From assembly GCA_009829735.1 (NCBI GenBank), contig CM020618.1:37610894-37674893 (forward strand): DNA of 64,000 nt, read 5' to 3'. The notes below the pieces were generated by a model, which ran no database searches, was not told where the DNA came from, and saw only the letters and a program-made list of their open reading frames with translations. Shown here one piece after another: positions 40,869-51,688 of the stretch. Both the position numbers and the translations under genes were made by a program. This stretch comes from Pyropia yezoensis (Eukaryota > Rhodophyta > Bangiophyceae > Bangiales > Bangiaceae). Within the stretch, counting starts at the first letter, position 1. Each line of letters opens with the position of its first letter.

Positions 40869-43238
40869 TCAGTGGGTAGACCCACTGCCCGGGGGAGGCC
40901 ACTCACGCGTAAGCGCGTATACCTCCATGCTCCACCGGTCGGCAATCTCACGACGGTCAATCACCCGAGTTACCTCGGTGCATAGCTGAACGAGGGTGCT
41001 GCGGCCAGCCTCCACGTCCTCCAGAGCGGTCTGGAGGCGGTCAAGCACGCCACCGAAGCAACGCGCTGACCCAACCAGCGCAGCACCTGGGGGGATATCC
41101 CCCCAGCTAACAGAGAGACCCTCCCGCATTGCGCGGGCAACAAGGGCGTCAACGCCCTCATACCAGAGACGGGGACCCCCGTCACGCATGACAGGGGCGG
41201 GAGGTGACACTGGCGCAGCCAGAGGAGCCACAGGAGCCGACACGGCTACTACCGGAGCCGGTGGCACCTGATACGAGGCCCGGTAGGACCCTACTGAAGG
41301 GGCTCCACCGTAAACCCGGCGGGGCTCGGCCCGACGACGGGGCACCTCTCGCTCCCCACCTGTAGAGCCCCACTCTCGGGGACGACGGCCAACTGCCGCC
41401 GGTATCGGGTTACCGAACCACGGGGCAAGGACCTGAAGAGGGTCATGGATAACCATGGGAATACCCAGGTCAGCAACAGCCTCGGTGGACGCCCACCCAT
41501 GGCAATTGGGCTCACCCGGCTGAGTACGCCGGATACGCAGCGAGTGACGAGGCAAGGGGGAAGCCCCAGCCTGCGGGTCCCGGTACGGGGGAAGGGCCAA
41601 CACCCCAGCCCAGTTCACGGCATCGTGAACAGCCAGCAGAGCCTCGAACTCCCGGGCCAACCCGGTCTTGGCGGCTATCATGTCCACGCCCAACTGCGCG
41701 ATGTGCCGACGGACACCCGTCGGAAGATGAAACAGGCGCCCCTGCCGGCGGACGGACAGCAAGAAGGAGGAAGCCTGCCCGAGGGTAACCTCAAGAGTGA
41801 AGGTACCCTGCAACGGGTGGACCGGCCGGGAGGCCAACACACTCCCGAAGTATCGGAGGCAGGAGCCGGTGTCAAACCGGAAAGCAGGGGCGGGTTCCCA
41901 CCCCTCCTGCCACAGAGGCGGGCGCACGGCAGTGTACACCGGCGCGCGACCGTTACCGGTCTGCAACGCACACGTTATATCGGTGCGGAACGCATCCGCC
42001 ATGACACCATGGTTGCGTCGCCAGCTCGACGCTGACTTCAACCCCGCCATAGGCGGGTACGGAGCCGTCAACGTCAGGTACGGGGATACCCCCGGGAAGT
42101 ACTCGAACCCGGGATACCGGCCGGTATCACCCGCCGTCTCCCCAAACGCAACCAGCTCCGCCGCCGCCGCAATCCCCTGAGCACTAGCCGGGTAGTCAAC
42201 CTCCCGCGGCAACGCGGGGGCAATCAAGTCGCATATCCCGAAGGCGGAGTCGAGGTAGACCTCACCCCGCCCAATCCGGGTGCGCCAGAGCTGCGCATGC
42301 CGGTCGTCCGGCTGACTCAGGATCCAATGGTGTTCCACCCGGACCGCGTTCGGCTGGTTGAACAGCCGCACCTACTCCCGCTCCCAACTCGGGTCCACCT
42401 TGACGCGCCGGGAGGTCTCTCCAGGGAGACGCGGCTGGTGGAAGTCCACCCGCATCCGCCCAGCGGACTCCATCGACTCTTGCACAGTCATGCCTCGAAC
42501 CCGAGCCACCAAATCGGACATCGACATGGCGGGTTGACCCGCCGCCACGGCGACGCCGCCACCCAACCGGGCAACCCGGGCAGGACCAGGAAGAATCGGG
42601 GGCGCCGGAGGATGCCCCACCGGCAGATGGGCCGGTGCCGGAGGTGCACGGGGCCGAGGAGGAAGAAGAAGGGCGGGCGCCCGCCCGGAGTAGCTCCCGG
42701 AGTCCACTGCCATCGGGGTAGACACTTCTTGACCACCAAGCGTTCGCGGCACCGCGGGCAGAGCATCGCCGCCACCCGGGCCCGACGTGGGCACCACGGG
42801 GGCAGCAGCGGTAGATTCGTTACCCGCCGCCGCGGATACACCAACCGGGCGGGCACCCGCGCCGTCTTGACCCACCGTCCCGGCCGGGGTTCCGCCACGA
42901 CCATCCGACACGCCGGCGACGGCGTCTTGAGGTAGAGCCGCGCGGGCACCGGCGACAGGAGCCATCCGGGCCGCCGGGGGAGTAGGGGTAGAGGCAGCCG
43001 CTACACGCGGTTGCCCGCCACCCGACGGAGCCGTCGTGCCGCTGCACACGGACGACAAACCGCCCGGCGCACCTTCCGGGGCCACGCGGACGGTTACCCG
43101 GTCGCCCTCGTCTTCGGACGAGCTCGCCAAGAAGCACTCGGCAGCGGTGGCAGAGACGGGAACGTCGTCCACCATCACCTCTTCCTCCTCCTTAAGCAGG
43201 AGGTCGTCCTCGCCCCCGGGTACCTGGGGGTCCGACAT
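40869..43238 (-). pseudogene. aORF of element B: convergent extra ORF with one amber codon
   Basis: From ATG 43238 (MSDPQVPGGEDDLLLKEEEE) one frame of 790 codons runs to 40869, broken only by TAG 42374-42372. N-terminal part: acidic then Ala/Pro/Gly-rich, about 230 residues. After the amber comes a compact region with RRQGRLFHLP (about 500-505) and VHDAVNW (about 535-541), then a Pro-rich linker and a helical end. The HLP and H..VNW block resembles RRGMLWHLP and IHKFIEW of the family A aORF at similar spacing. The place (between pol and 3' LTR) and direction (against pol) are also the same. A working product would need amber readthrough or an unmutated copy. No known family recognised; no membrane anchor or signal peptide. 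Confidence 0.7.
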
Positions 43239-43814
43239 GGTGAAACCGGGGTAGCAGGGGCGCCCCGTGCCAGAAAGCCGCAACCGGCTCGACCCGGTAC
43301 GAAGAACGCTCGCGCGGACGAGCCAGGGAAGCGCGGGCACCCGCGCTTATAACCACACAGCTCGACACGAGCGATACGGTAGCGCGGGACGACCCGCGCC
43401 AGCCGAGCTACGAGGGCGCTCCACCCAGGCACCTGGATCGGGGCCACGCGCCCCCACACGGGGTAACCAAGGGGGGTCACTCCCAACCGCCCCCCACGCA
43501 ACGCGGGCAACCCCCGCCACCCACTCAATCGTCTCACGAGAGGGGCCCCCCTACCACCACACACCTGGTGGCGGATCCGCTTGCACCACCCCTCGGAAAG
43601 GTGGGTCGTGAACAGAAACCCGCATCGGGAATTTAACGGTCCGGAAAACGGATCGTGTGTGTACCACACAAAGGGGGGCACGCCCCTCAGACAACCTCGA
43701 AAAGGGGTGTCTGTCGCGACAGGGCGCAAAGCCCCACCCGACTGGTAAACGGTCACGCGACCCACTTACATTCGGTAACCCGAATGCAACTCGACCCGAG
43801 GACGGGCCGAATCT

Positions 43815-43826
43815 AAGGGGGGGATA
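43815..43826 (+). promoter_or_regulatory. Polypurine tract of element B
   Basis: AAGGGGGGGATA immediately before the 3' LTR. Confidence 0.75.
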
Positions 43827-44190
43827 TGTAGCAATATGGTTGTCCGTATTGTGACCCTAATATTAGGGGGGCTACTTCTAACCCTGAACTTTCAATTTGG
43901 GAGTCCGTACTGGTCACGGTATCTATAAGTTACGTATGACCAGCGGGACTTGCTTCTTGGGGTGGAGGGTAGTTAGTAGCGCCTCCGAGGGTTTATAACG
44001 AGGGGGCCGGCGGCGAATCCACCGCCGGCCAAGGGAGAACAACAAACCCATCCCATTTGGGCTCTCATCTTGGTCCCGTAGCTTGCGCTCCAAGGACAGC
44101 AACCTTGGCCTCCCGGTGACGTTGGTGCCGATCCCCCCTGGCGAGAGTTCCCTGAGAGTGGACGTGCAGCGGATACCCTATTGTGCTACA
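43827..44190 (+). repeat. 3' LTR of element B
   Basis: 364 bp, TGTAGCAATATGG to TTGTGCTACA, followed by the duplication CTGAG (44191-44195). Confidence 0.95.
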
Positions 44191-44195
44191 CTGAG

Positions 44196-44790
44196 CCAAT
44201 CGGCGCTGTCCCTCTCGGCTCCGAATGGTTCCCACCGCATGTACGTTTCTATTTCTCTTATGTTTCTACTTGATTTTTGGTGGATGAGATGGTCGCATGC
44301 AGACATGATGGGGACAAGACACTAACTCTTACGGCTGGGCAGCTGTTTGGTAATTTTTGCTCTGATTGCCTCCACGGTGGTTCTCGTGACTTGGACTGTA
44401 TTTTATTTGCCTGGCGCTCGGTGTGACAACAGAGCGGATCGCCGGGCGCAGCACGACGTTGAGATATCGAGAGTGATGTTCGGCGTCCAGGATCATCCCG
44501 TGGCGCCTCCCCCTACTCGTGTGCGACTGTCGCCCGCAGAGGCCGCCATGGATCTCACTGGTTTTATTTTTGCTGACGAGCAGAGCGGGGAGCGTGTCTC
44601 TTTTTTGGCCGTGGTGACAGCCGCGGCGTCCAAGTATGGTATTCGTGGGTCGACGTTGAGTGGATCGGGTAACGTTGCCCAATTGACTCGTCAGCTTCTT
44701 TCTGGTGTGAATGAGAGCAACGATGCTCAGTCTAGCTACGAGGCGAGCTGTCATGACTGGATCCACGCATTGCGCGAGAGGAGCACTTGA
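44196..44790 (+). pseudogene. Cys-rich gene, 3' part after retrotransposon B
   Basis: Continuation of 32529-33477. The split exon resumes at 44196 and ends at 44240 before a GTACGT donor. The next exon starts at 44343 after an AG acceptor and runs to TGA at 44788-44790. Phases agree at every junction; the four pieces total 422 codons with no stop. The new exon opens with a hydrophobic segment (CLVIFALIASTVVLVTW then TVFYLPG), a likely membrane span, and ends in a soluble region (DLTGFIFADEQSGERVSFLA...). The continuous frame across the insertion and two introns is good evidence that element B interrupted a real gene. Function unknown. Confidence 0.6.
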
Positions 44791-45914
44791 CATCGGCGCT
44801 CGTGCTTATGTCTGCTATCGTTACTTCTTCGTTATTGGTCCATCTTACATCTATTTCTTTCGACTCGGTGCATACACCCTGTGACAAATTACTGTTCTTT
44901 GCTATATTTGCACTTGCGAGAACTTGGCTCAGCTACGGACACTGACAGATGACAATGGTCGCGTGCGGCGCGCTGGACGGTCAGCGCCCGAATTATGTGT
45001 GTTCGAGGGGTTGGCAGGTTGTGAGGGAGGCTCTTTGTTGCGTCGCAGGTGGTGCCGAAGGAGGTGTGGCCCTTTTTTGAGTCTTTAAGGCTGGGGGGGG
45101 GAGCTCTTTTGCGGCTGTGAACGGATTTTAAGTCGGGCTGAGCGGTGTCTGGCGAGGTGCTGACGGCGCCTGCGGTGTAGTGGTTTTTTTTTTTTTTTTT
45201 TGCGTCAGGAAGGCCGTTAGCGTGGAGGGTACTGATGCCGGCTGTGCTTTTTTCTTCTTTCGCGCTGGAGGTCCAGGTGGCGTGTTTCCTTCATGCATGT
45301 AGTACATGCGCGGAGTTTTTGTGCGCGAGGGAGGTTTGCGGTGGTGGAAATCCCAGCGTATGCTGCGAGGTAGTGGTATTTCATTGAGCGTGGGAGGCAG
45401 GGGGGCTGGCAGTGCCGACGACGGGCGAGCGGTGTTTATACCTTGGGGGAGTCTGGTGGTGCCGACGAGTGTCGTTGCCGGCCGTGGGGCGGGCCGATGC
45501 CTGCGTGTGGTGCAGGCCGGTGAGGAGGGGACTCGATGTGCCTCTGTTGATGGGGGCCTTTATATATGCGCACTTGGAAGGTAGCGTAGACGGGGGGCCG
45601 TGGGTATCGTGGGGACGATTGTGGCTTATTTTTCTGGCACGTCTGGCTTGTAGCATCCTCAGCGCTTGTGGCACTCGATGACGCGTCTCACGGCGTTGTG
45701 GTCCCTGTTGTAGCAATGAGGGGAGGGCGGGGTGCAATACGCTGGCACTTCCCTCCAGGGCCTTTCCCCTCTCAATTATCATGCGGCAGGCCGCCCCATT
45801 TCCCCTCCACGCAATCCCTCCCCTACAACCCCCCCCCCTCGCTATCCCCATGACGACTGGGCGCATCCCCGCGTACGCAGGCATCCCCCCCCCCTCCCCC
45901 CTCTCCCGGTCGTG
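44791..45914. other. Intergenic stretch with T18 run
   Basis: No gene recognised. Probably the 3' flank of the Cys-rich gene. Contains T18 at 45184-45201 and G-rich segments. Confidence 0.45.
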
Positions 45915-47140
45915 TAGGCGGCCACCCAGTCGAGGATCGGCGGGATGGCGGCGGACAGCAGCGGCAACTCGGCCGCGTCGTCCCGCCCGAGCGCGTACAG
46001 CCTGTCTGCCTCGGAGGCGAGGACCCGCTGCACCGCGGCGGCCACGTCGGTGGGCAGGGACGGCAGCACCACCGTCGCCGCCGCCGCCGTCACCGCCGCC
46101 GTCGGGCCGTCCACAAGCCGGCCACCCGCACCACCCTCACCCTCACCCTCACCCCCCCACCATCCCCACGGCCGCCGCCGCCCCCGCCACCGCCGCCGTC
46201 GGCGGCTGCGGCAGGTGCCTCGTCGGCCTCCGATTGGCGAGCCCCCGCGCGATCGACCCCCCCCCCGCCGCCCACAGCGCCAGGAGTTCGTGCTGGACCA
46301 CAGCGTGGAGGACGCTCCCTCGCGTCGACCTGACCGAGAGGCCGCCGAGGACGCCCCGGGAGCGGAGGCGGAAACCGCCCGCCGCGTGCACGCCGTCGAC
46401 CCGGACACGGCCGTCACGGTGAGGAGGGCGTCGGGGTGGTGGATGAGCAGGTGGTGGGCGTCGCGGGCGTCCAGGCCGCCGTCGTCGTCGCCGCCGTCGT
46501 CGCCGTCGTTGCCGCCGTCGTTGCCGCCGTCGACGCCGTCGCCGTCTTTGACAAACGGGTGAAGCAGGAAGGCGCCGCCCGCGCCTGTGCACATCACCCG
46601 CACGCTGTCCGCAACCGCCTCCGGCACGGCCGCCCACGCCCCGCACAACTTGGGGCGGAGGGCGCTGCGGCCCGCGGCGGCGGCAGAATCTCCGGGCGGC
46701 AGCGGGCCGTCATCGCCCGAGGGGGCGCCCCCCCACTAACCGCGGCCAGACGTCACCTGAAGCGGCGGCGCCGGACGAGTGGTGAGGAGCAGGCGCCCCC
46801 CCGCCGACGCCACGACGGCCGCCACGACCAGGCGGGGCGACGACGCGGCGGCCGGACCAATTCGCGGCATCTGCAGCGTCAGCAGCCGCCGCCGCCCCAG
46901 CCGCCGCGGCCATCCCCACCGCCGACGCAGCCAATGCCGAAGCCACCGCCGCCACCCCCACCATATGCGCATTTGCCACCCGGAGGTGGCCGCCGGCAGC
47001 AGCTGGGTAAATTTCGGCGCCGCGGCGGCGGGCGGCAGCAGCGGCGCGGCCCCGGCGGCACGGCCCCACTGCCGTCGTGGCAGTGCGGGCGCCGGCAGAA
47101 AGGGAGGTTATGACGGCGCCGGGGGCGGCGGCGCCGCTGC
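45915..47140 (-). other. GC-rich coding-like stretch, minus strand
   Basis: Protein-like segments occur in more than one minus-strand frame: CGAWAAVPEAVADSVRVMCT and LDARDAHHLLIHHPDALLTV (46.4-46.65 kb), SVLHAVVQHELLALWAAGG (about 46.3 kb) and LPTDVAAAVQRVLASEADRL with ALGRDDAAELPLLSAAIPPI (45.95-46.07 kb). Acidic DG-rich simple sequence (GTC repeats) lies between. The frame changes suggest introns, indels or decay. A plus-strand reading cannot be ruled out. No family recognised. Copy A3 is inserted at its right end. Confidence 0.25.
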
Positions 47141-47610
47141 TGTGGCAAAAACCACTAGCTCACACGGCACCCAAGTTGGGGCGGTGTGCTAGGGCTGCCT
47201 CCCGTGTCGGGGGAACCGGAAGAAGTGCAAGTCGCACAACACTCTGTCCCTGTTGTGGGGCAAACCCCCCACGGACAAACAAGAGGATGGTGTGTGGTCC
47301 AACAGTTTCTTGGTCGGGACGGGGACGCAGGGCCAAGCCCCGCTGTCCCTCCCCTTATCCCCCCAGGGTCCACTCAGAATCTCGCCACTCAGAATCTCCC
47401 ACCCCAGCACCTGCCCACCGGGCCACACGAAAATTCAAGACGATAAATGCAGAAAACCCTCAAATCCAAGTTGGATTTACTAATAAGCTAACTATCCCAA
47501 ACTTAGGGAATATGGACCCAAATGCAGGGGGAGGAACGGATCAGGCTAGTGGCCTGCCGCCCCTTGCATGGCACGTGTTGCCCCCCTACCTGGGGGTCAA
47601 TACTGCCACA
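47141..47610 (-). repeat. 3' LTR of copy A3
   Basis: 470 bp; one extra A near 47238 compared with its partner. TGTGGCA...TGCCACA. Confidence 0.95.
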
Positions 47611-47948
47611 CTCCCCTCTCCTCAGTTCCGACCGACCCGGTCGGCCCTGTGAGGGGGTGCGTAAACGCACGTCTCGGCGTTGGGGGCGCGACTTGCTGTC
47701 CCCCATCGAGTACGTAACGCGGATGTGGAGGCGGTCACGTTGACCGCCCCTCTCCTCAAGCTTGCCCACTCGGCAGCTTGCTCTCCTCGGTTCACACTTC
47801 CCCATCACCACCACCTCCCCTTCACCTTCCATTGGGCCGCCCCACGCTGGGGAGGCCACCCGTATACCCACGATCCGAGTCCCTCTCAACTCGAGGCGGG
47901 TCTCGTGCTGCGATAGCCAGAGCGTCTCTCCCCAACTTGGGGAGAGCC

Positions 47949-49892
47949 ATGGCGACCCCGGGAGTGGAGACGGACTCTCTAGATGAGCGTATGGAGGACA
48001 CCAGCTACGGTGCAGCACCCGCCGGGACTTCCGGCGGGGGCTCCGCGATCGCTCCGGGGGATGGGACTCCCGCGTCACCCGGCTTTGGGTTGACGGCGGG
48101 GTCTCCCCCGGAGGCGGGACAAGTTGTCCCGCGTGAGGCCTTGGGGCGGTGGTTTTACCCCGCTTGGCCTTTCTATGAGGAGGGGTTGACTGTTTTTCGC
48201 TGTGGCCGACTTGGCGCAGCGATGGGTCGGGTATGGGACCGCCTACGGGAGAAGTATCCCCGTAGGGTCAGGTTCCCTGCCGGCTTCAGGACGGACCAGT
48301 TTGCCTTCCTGGACGATGAGGAGGTTGAGGACGTCCAACGTGCCAAGGCCATGGTGGCCCGCGGGGGAACTATCCCGGGTCCCGGCGACTTGCCGACCTT
48401 CACGTGGGACGCTGTGGCAACTTGCCCACCGTACCTCCACGAGGCCGATCCACACACTCATCACTTTGATGTGCGGATGGAGAAAGACTTCCGGCGAGGT
48501 CCCTACTTGGTGACCTCGGCTCAACTTGAGTTTCCTCAACAGTCTGCTGCCAGTAAGGAGCAGTACTATCCGAAGAAGCCCGAGTGGTGGCCTCAAGTTG
48601 AGGTCCCCTACGGGTTCCCGGCGTTGTTGCCACGGTTGCTTGACCACTTCGGCTCCGTCATGTTGACGGCTGCCCCTGATCACCTGGTGTGGGCCATGTT
48701 GGCCACCCAGTGGCTCCTCGAGGTCATGTCGACCTGGGTGTCCTGTGTTCAGCGGCGGGGGATGCTCTGGCATCTCCCCCTCCGGCTCCTCCAAGGTTTG
48801 GAACAGCTCACCCCTCAGCTAGTTGCTGAGGGGTGCTCATCAGGACAACTCACTCCACTTGAGGAGATCCTCCGGCTCCATAAGTTTATCGAGTGGGAGA
48901 GCATTGAGCACAAGTTGCGCCGCCCCACTCGTGGGCCCAAGGACGATGGCGCACTTCGCCATTTCGTGTGGGTCGCTCGTGAACTTCACGACGGCCGTGT
49001 GGTCCTACGAGAGGGGTTGGGCATCGGGGACTACCCGTATGCCCCGGGGGTGGATCGCCACACTGCGCCACCCCCGGACAAGCCCATAGTTATGGCCGTG
49101 CCGTCCTATGATGACCATATGACTCAACCCACTGCGGGGGCCCCAAGTCGGGGTCGCAGTTACACCCGGGTACCGCCACCTCGGCGGGCCCCTCCGCTTC
49201 CTCCTGTTCCTTTCCAACCTCACGGGAACATCCCGATCAGCGTGGCCGTGGAGTCTTCCACCCCGGTGTCCCCCAACTTGGGGGCCACCCTCCTGACGAT
49301 ATACCCCAAGTTGGTGTTGCCGCCCACGCCTCTAACCTCAGAGATGATGATCACCACGTTGGTGCGCACCATTTCCTGGTTGGCCGCGTCGACCGCAACC
49401 CTACAGAGTTCCGAGACTCCTCAACTTGAGGAGCGCGTTCGTACTGCAGTAGCGACCGCGAGTTGCGAGTCGGTGGCGGAGTTTATGACAGCCGAGTTGG
49501 CTCGTACTGGGGCTATTATGCCCCAGCCAGCCCCACTTGGGCGTGGCAAACGTCGCGCGAGCCGGGCATACTCGCCTCCTCGCCGTCGTCGCCGACACTC
49601 GCGGCGCTCTCCTTCCGTATCGGAAGACGAGTTGTCTTACTCCGTTTCGGGGTCCTCTACCCCGTCGGAGACGGAGTCTGTCCAGCGTCTGCGTCGAAAA
49701 CTTGCGCGCAAGACCAGGCAGAAGAGTGGCCACGGTCGGCGCCACTTGCGCGACCGTGAGGGGCGCGACGGTTCCGACTTGGAGCCGCCGCCCCCTCCAA
49801 CGAGTGGAGACCGTTATCGGCGTGGGTCTCGCCGCTCGCCTCCACGTGAGGGCGAGGGCCGCGGAGTGGGAGAGTCTAGCATGCGTGCCTAG
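47949..49892 (+). CDS. aORF of copy A3, intact version
   Basis: 647 residues from the ATG shared with A2 to TAG 49890-49892. Nearly identical to the A2 protein through the compact Trp-rich middle (RRGMLWHLP, LHKFIEW) and the Arg/Ser-rich part. The C-terminus differs: A3 has one copy of the 15-nt unit and ends ...RRGSRRSPPREGEGRGVGES, an RS/RG-type tail that A2 loses by its repeat-linked frameshift. It is open from end to end in an element whose gag and pol are gutted. The stop lies 111 bp from the pol remnant stop, again convergent. Confidence 0.78.
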   Translation: MATPGVETDSLDERMEDTSYGAAPAGTSGGGSAIAPGDGTPASPGFGLTAGSPPEAGQVVPREALGRWFYPAWPFYEEGLTVFRCGRLGAAMGRVWDRLREKYPRRVRFPAGFRTDQFAFLDDEEVEDVQRAKAMVARGGTIPGPGDLPTFTWDAVATCPPYLHEADPHTHHFDVRMEKDFRRGPYLVTSAQLEFPQQSAASKEQYYPKKPEWWPQVEVPYGFPALLPRLLDHFGSVMLTAAPDHLVWAMLATQWLLEVMSTWVSCVQRRGMLWHLPLRLLQGLEQLTPQLVAEGCSSGQLTPLEEILRLHKFIEWESIEHKLRRPTRGPKDDGALRHFVWVARELHDGRVVLREGLGIGDYPYAPGVDRHTAPPPDKPIVMAVPSYDDHMTQPTAGAPSRGRSYTRVPPPRRAPPLPPVPFQPHGNIPISVAVESSTPVSPNLGATLLTIYPKLVLPPTPLTSEMMITTLVRTISWLAASTATLQSSETPQLEERVRTAVATASCESVAEFMTAELARTGAIMPQPAPLGRGKRRASRAYSPPRRRRRHSRRSPSVSEDELSYSVSGSSTPSETESVQRLRRKLARKTRQKSGHGRRHLRDREGRDGSDLEPPPPPTSGDRYRRGSRRSPPREGEGRGVGESSMRA

Positions 49893-50003
49893 TTGGCCGC
49901 TGCCTTTGTTGTGAGAGTGCGAGGGTTAGGGCCGTAGTTAAAAGCCACTCTGCGTACCACTTCGACTTGAAGCACTCTCTTGGCACTGTTGCTCGGCCTT
50001 CCC

Positions 50004-51138
50004 TCACGTTGAGGGAGGGCTGTTAGGGTCTATCTCATTCCGGGCACAGTACGCCCGGACCTTCTCAGCGGGAAGGTCCTCCACATACTCCCACGTATCA
50101 TCCTTGGCTTTGTAGCCAAACCAACGCACCCTCAACATGAGGCGGTTAGTATCCTCATCCCATCCGTGGTCGATGAACTTATCGAACACGTACTCCTTCG
50201 GGCCCTGTTTGGCCGCAGGCAGTGAGGGGAGGCGCCACGCTTCCAAAGCACGCGCCCAAGCTGGGTCGCCTGCAGGCGGTGGTGCAACTTTGACCACGTC
50301 CTGTCCGTTCACTGTGCGGACCCCATCGTCACTTTCGATGGTGAAGCGCCGCCCATCAGTACGAAGGACCTGGTACGGCCCCTTCGTCTGGAATACCAAC
50401 TTACCCCCAGTTGGGGTGTGTGAGTGAACAGCACCCAGTCACCCTGTTCGGGGACATGCTTAGCATTGCGCCCCTTTTTGTCAAAGGTACGCTTGTAGCG
50501 CTTTTGTGCTTTGTCCATCTCAGCCCTGACTTTAGGGATGAGGTGTTCAAGCCTAGCAGCGAACTCCGCCTTACTCTCAGTAGGAGTAGGCGTGCTGCCA
50601 TCATCCTCCCTAGTTGGGAGCTACCGCCGCACAGCAATAGACCGCACGCGACGGGGGGTCACAAAAGCGAGGGGTACTTCCCCGGTAGATGAGTGAACCT
50701 GCGAATTGTAGGCAGTGGTAAGAATAGAAATGTATTGGTCCCACGTTTTCACATGCTCACTCACATAGTGGCGCAGCTGCCTAACAATAGTTTTGTTGAA
50801 GCGCTCCTTGACGAGGGCCCTTGAACGGGGCCCTCCCCTATACGGTTGTTGGCGTATAGGGGGTACACCGGGTTTCAACTCGATCCGGTGTTGGGTGGCT
50901 CTCATGAGTCCCAATTGACCATCCCACAACTTGTGATATTGGTCCAAGAGGCGTTCAACTTGAACCCTCAACCTGGGTGGAACACCCTCCATGTTCACAT
51001 GGGGACGAGGAGAGGCGGCCGACTTGGCTTGGTGCTTCTCCTTTCCGGACCTCGGGTCGCTACTCGCGCCCGCGTTGAGGGTGGCCGCTACTACCGGTCC
51101 CTCATGTTGGTCGATATAGCCGAACTTGGCTCCCGATC
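50004..51138 (-). pseudogene. Pol remnant of copy A3
   Basis: From the pol stop at 50004, the chromodomain-like end and the 3' part of integrase are present. A one-base deletion near 50425 shifts the frame. At 50803-50807 integrase is joined directly to the protease-RT linker region (equivalent to 12967-13290 of A2). Protease, RT, RNase H and the integrase catalytic core are absent, so no activity is possible. Confidence 0.88.
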
Positions 51139-51600
51139 AAAGATACTGTCTTTGAGGGTGGCGGGGGTAGCAACTTGCTACGACCCCTGTCACAGGCTCG
51201 TGCCCATCACCGACGAGTGAAGGTCCGCCGTCCTCCACCCGCCTAGTTGGCGACGGCTCTATGCCGAAGTTGAATCCAACCCGAGTGGATCTCGCGGGGA
51301 CAGTCCTCTCACCTTGGGACGTTCCCTTTGAGTGTACCACCCGGTGGCCGAAGTGCGAACCACCGGTCCGAGAAAGACCCTCAGGGTGAACACCCGACTG
51401 GGTCGGGGTGGCATACCGCCCGCACCGATACCCACGGCCCTGCTGGCTGGAGTGCCTCTAGCACCTCCGCGACCCCAGGTACACCCTGTGTCTGGCCAGT
51501 ATTCAAAGGCGCCGGGGTAAAGTCGTCACCGGAGAGTTTCCCGAACGTCGGGAGGTCCGATCCAGCCGTGTTGGCTAACGATCCACACGACACAGTCCAA
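51139..51600 (-). pseudogene. Gag N-terminal remnant of copy A3
   Basis: A degraded match to the first part of family A gag (for example PSPTRR.EDGGP and the start region near 51570). It is more diverged than the rest of the element and shortened by deletion. No zinc knuckle remains. This suggests that part of A3 came from a different family A subtype. Confidence 0.65.
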
Positions 51601-51668
51601 GACCACCGTTCCTCTGAGACAGAGGGCCCCCTACACCCGGGTGCACCCGGAGGTAAAGTTTACCTCTG

Positions 51669-51686
51669 TCCCCTGCTGCTCCACCA
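51669..51686 (-). promoter_or_regulatory. Primer-binding site of copy A3
   Basis: TGGTGGAGCAGCAGGGGA on the minus strand next to the 5' LTR, unchanged from A1 and A2. Confidence 0.85.
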
Positions 51687-51688
51687 AA

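Larger units (their letters stand above)
33478..44190 (+). mobile_element. Ty3/gypsy chromovirus family B (10,713 bp), full-length but decayed
   Basis: Two 364-bp LTRs with TGTAGCA...TGCTACA ends and the target duplication CTGAG at 33473-33477 and 44191-44195. Order on the plus strand: 5' LTR, primer-binding site, gag, pol with chromodomain, then a convergent minus-strand aORF, polypurine tract, 3' LTR. By eye the LTRs differ at about 25 of 364 positions (about 93% identical), so this insertion is far older than A2 or A3. Pol carries one frameshift, two amber codons and a changed protease site; the aORF carries one amber. It is inserted in an exon of the Cys-rich gene. Confidence 0.96.

Noticed and set aside
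39063..42374. Idea that TAG is reassigned to an amino acid in this organism
   Set aside because: The aquaglyceroporin, the pogo-like transposase, the SAP/Myb gene and the A3 aORF all end in TAG at sensible places, so general reassignment is unlikely; occasional readthrough remains open.
40869..43238. aORF of element B as an envelope gene
   Set aside because: It lies where env would be but reads on the opposite strand and has no signal peptide, membrane anchor or cleavage-like motif.
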